Assembly: GCA_015662935.1 (NCBI GenBank) | Contig: DQTF01000133.1 | Location: 1-8,624, forward strand | DNA: 8,624 nt | Reading direction: 5' to 3' | Source: Crocinitomicaceae bacterium | GTDB taxonomy: Bacteria > Bacteroidota > Bacteroidia > Flavobacteriales_D > Crocinitomicaceae | Part shown: positions 7,724 to 8,624 of the stretch, in pieces | Numbering within the stretch: the stretch's first letter is position 1 | Layout of the letters: the number at the start of each line of letters is the position of its first letter | Made by a program: the position numbers and the translations under genes | The notes under the pieces: model-generated | Told to the model about the DNA's origin: nothing | Databases searched by the model: none | Seen by the model: only the letters and a program-made list of their open reading frames with translations

Positions 7724-7817
7724 AATTTTAATCTACACGTTAGAAGTTTTGTAATAATAGCTTATTTCTAGCTGAAATAGAACTTTATTTACGAAAAACT
7801 ACAAAGAATGTTTCATT
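7724..7817. other. Intergenic gap between purH and mreB, possible mreB leader
   Basis: This 94-base AT-rich gap has no ORF. It would hold any promoter dedicated to mreB and any terminator for purH, but neither is clear. A 6-base-pair stem (TATTTC at 7763-7768 with GAAATA at 7774-7779, 5-base loop) has a single G-C pair and no T run behind it. No close match to TAnnTTTG with a correctly spaced -33 TTTG was found on the minus strand. The sequence directly before the mreB ATG (TTAAAATT) fits the A-rich start context usual in this phylum. Confidence 0.4.
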
Positions 7818-8624
7818 TTAGTGTTTAAAATGTCGAATACCTGTAAAAACCATTGAAATTCCATTCTCATTGCAATAATCAATTGACAATTGATCCTTGA
7901 TAGAACCGCCCGGTTGAATGACTGTTTTTACTCCAACATTGCCCGCAATTTCTACGCAATCTGGAAAGGGAAAGAAAGCATCTGAAGCCAATACAGCTCC
8001 ATTCAAATCAAACTTAAATGTTTGCGCCTTATGAATAGCTTGGTTCAAAGCATCTACACGAGATGTTTGTCCAGTCCCACTTGCTAATAACTGCTTGTTT
8101 TTGGCAATAACAATGGTGTTTGACTTGGTGTGTTTGCATAATTTCGCTGCAAAAAGTAAATCTTCAATTTCACGTTCATTTGGAGTTAGAGTGGTCGCAT
8201 TTGTTAACTCTTCTCTTCCTTCCATTACAGTATCCTTATCTTGTTCTAAAACGCCGTTCAAAATAGTTCTGAATTGTCGCTTAGGTAATTCAATTTCTTT
8301 CTGCACTAAAATAATTCTGTTCTTCTTTCCTTTAAGAATTTCAATAGCCTCAGCTTCATAAGAAGGAGCAATGACGACCTCACAAAATAGAGAACTAATC
8401 TCATTAGCAGTAGCAACATCTAATCGTTTGTTACTGATTAAAACTCCACCAAAAGCACTGACAGGATCTCCCGCTAATGCATCGATGTATGCTTGGTGCA
8501 AAGTCTCTCTCGATGCTAAACCACAGGCATTGTTGTGTTTTAAAATAGCGAAAGTTGGTCCGTCATTTTTAAACTCATTCATTAAGTTAACTGCCGCGTC
8601 AACGTCTAATAAGTTGTTGTAAGA
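7818..8624 (-). CDS. purH: PurH, AICAR formyltransferase/IMP cyclohydrolase, C-terminal half only
   Basis: Bifunctional enzyme of the last two steps of purine synthesis in the cytoplasm: formyl transfer from 10-formyltetrahydrofolate to AICAR, then ring closure to IMP. The frame is open from the right edge, giving 268 residues before the TAA at 7818; the full protein is about 510, so the N-terminal cyclohydrolase domain is missing. An internal ATG at 8582 is not the start, because the upstream residues SYNNLLDVDAAVNL are conserved PurH sequence. Formyltransferase motifs, numbered in the fragment: KHNNACG at 29-35, containing the catalytic Lys-His pair; GDPVSAFGG at 52-60; SGTGQTSRVDA at 182-192; SDAFFPFPD at 214-222; QPGGSIKD at 237-244; and the terminal TGIRHFKH, a normal family ending. 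It sits 94 bases upstream of mreB on the same strand, with no functional link to cell shape. Confidence 0.97.
   Translation of the reverse strand, partial: SYNNLLDVDAAVNLMNEFKNDGPTFAILKHNNACGLASRETLHQAYIDALAGDPVSAFGGVLISNKRLDVATANEISSLFCEVVIAPSYEAEAIEILKGKKNRIILVQKEIELPKRQFRTILNGVLEQDKDTVMEGREELTNATTLTPNEREIEDLLFAAKLCKHTKSNTIVIAKNKQLLASGTGQTSRVDALNQAIHKAQTFKFDLNGAVLASDAFFPFPDCVEIAGNVGVKTVIQPGGSIKDQLSIDYCNENGISMVFTGIRHFKH

Noticed and set aside
7763..7779. TATTTC/GAAATA hairpin between purH and mreB as a purH terminator
   Set aside because: The stem has 6 base pairs with one G-C pair and no following T run, so it is too weak to call.
7818..8582. purH starting at the internal ATG at 8582
   Set aside because: The open frame continues upstream to the window edge with conserved PurH residues (SYNNLLDVDAAV), so the gene is cut by the edge and does not begin there.
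1..8624. Search for mobile elements, CRISPR arrays, tRNA/rRNA genes or an accessory defence system
   Set aside because: All sequence is accounted for by seven housekeeping genes and three short gaps; no long repeats, transposase motifs or RNA gene signatures were seen.

Overview
This window looks like part of a Bacteroidota chromosome, most likely order Flavobacteriales. The DNA is AT-rich, no gene start has an obvious Shine-Dalgarno sequence, and starts are instead preceded by A/T-rich stretches (for example TTAAAATT-ATG before mreB). PurH carries a KHNNACG catalytic motif, and the gene order purH - mreB - mreC - mreD - mrdA - rodA is one I associate with this phylum. The lineage is inferred from these traits and was not tested by a search.

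All seven genes lie on the minus strand, so transcription runs from high to low coordinates. In that order they are: the 3' half of purH (purine synthesis, cut by the right edge); mreB (actin-like cytoskeleton); mreC and mreD (membrane-anchored scaffold); mrdA (PBP2, elongation transpeptidase); rodA (SEDS glycan polymerase); and a bifunctional class A penicillin-binding protein (PBP1A-like, cut by the left edge). The window is almost fully coding. Only three gaps exist, of 94, 100 and 78 bases, and none exceeds 300 bases. No RNA gene, insertion sequence, CRISPR array or other mobile element was seen.

The five genes mreB to rodA encode the core elongasome that builds the lateral cell wall. mreC/mreD, mreD/mrdA and mrdA/rodA each overlap by exactly 4 bases (ATGA), which points to one translationally coupled message. 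mreB sits 100 bases upstream of mreC, with a weak inverted repeat in the gap. The class A PBP follows rodA on the same strand after 78 bases, so a second glycan polymerase/cross-linker is placed directly behind the SEDS-PBP2 pair.

I see a well-conserved housekeeping cell-shape cluster and no evidence of an undescribed system. The details most worth a second look are an enlarged RodA with extra membrane segments, a Cys/His cluster in PBP2 between its SxxK and SxN motifs, a basic insertion in the glycosyltransferase domain of the class A PBP, and the placement of that PBP behind the elongasome genes.
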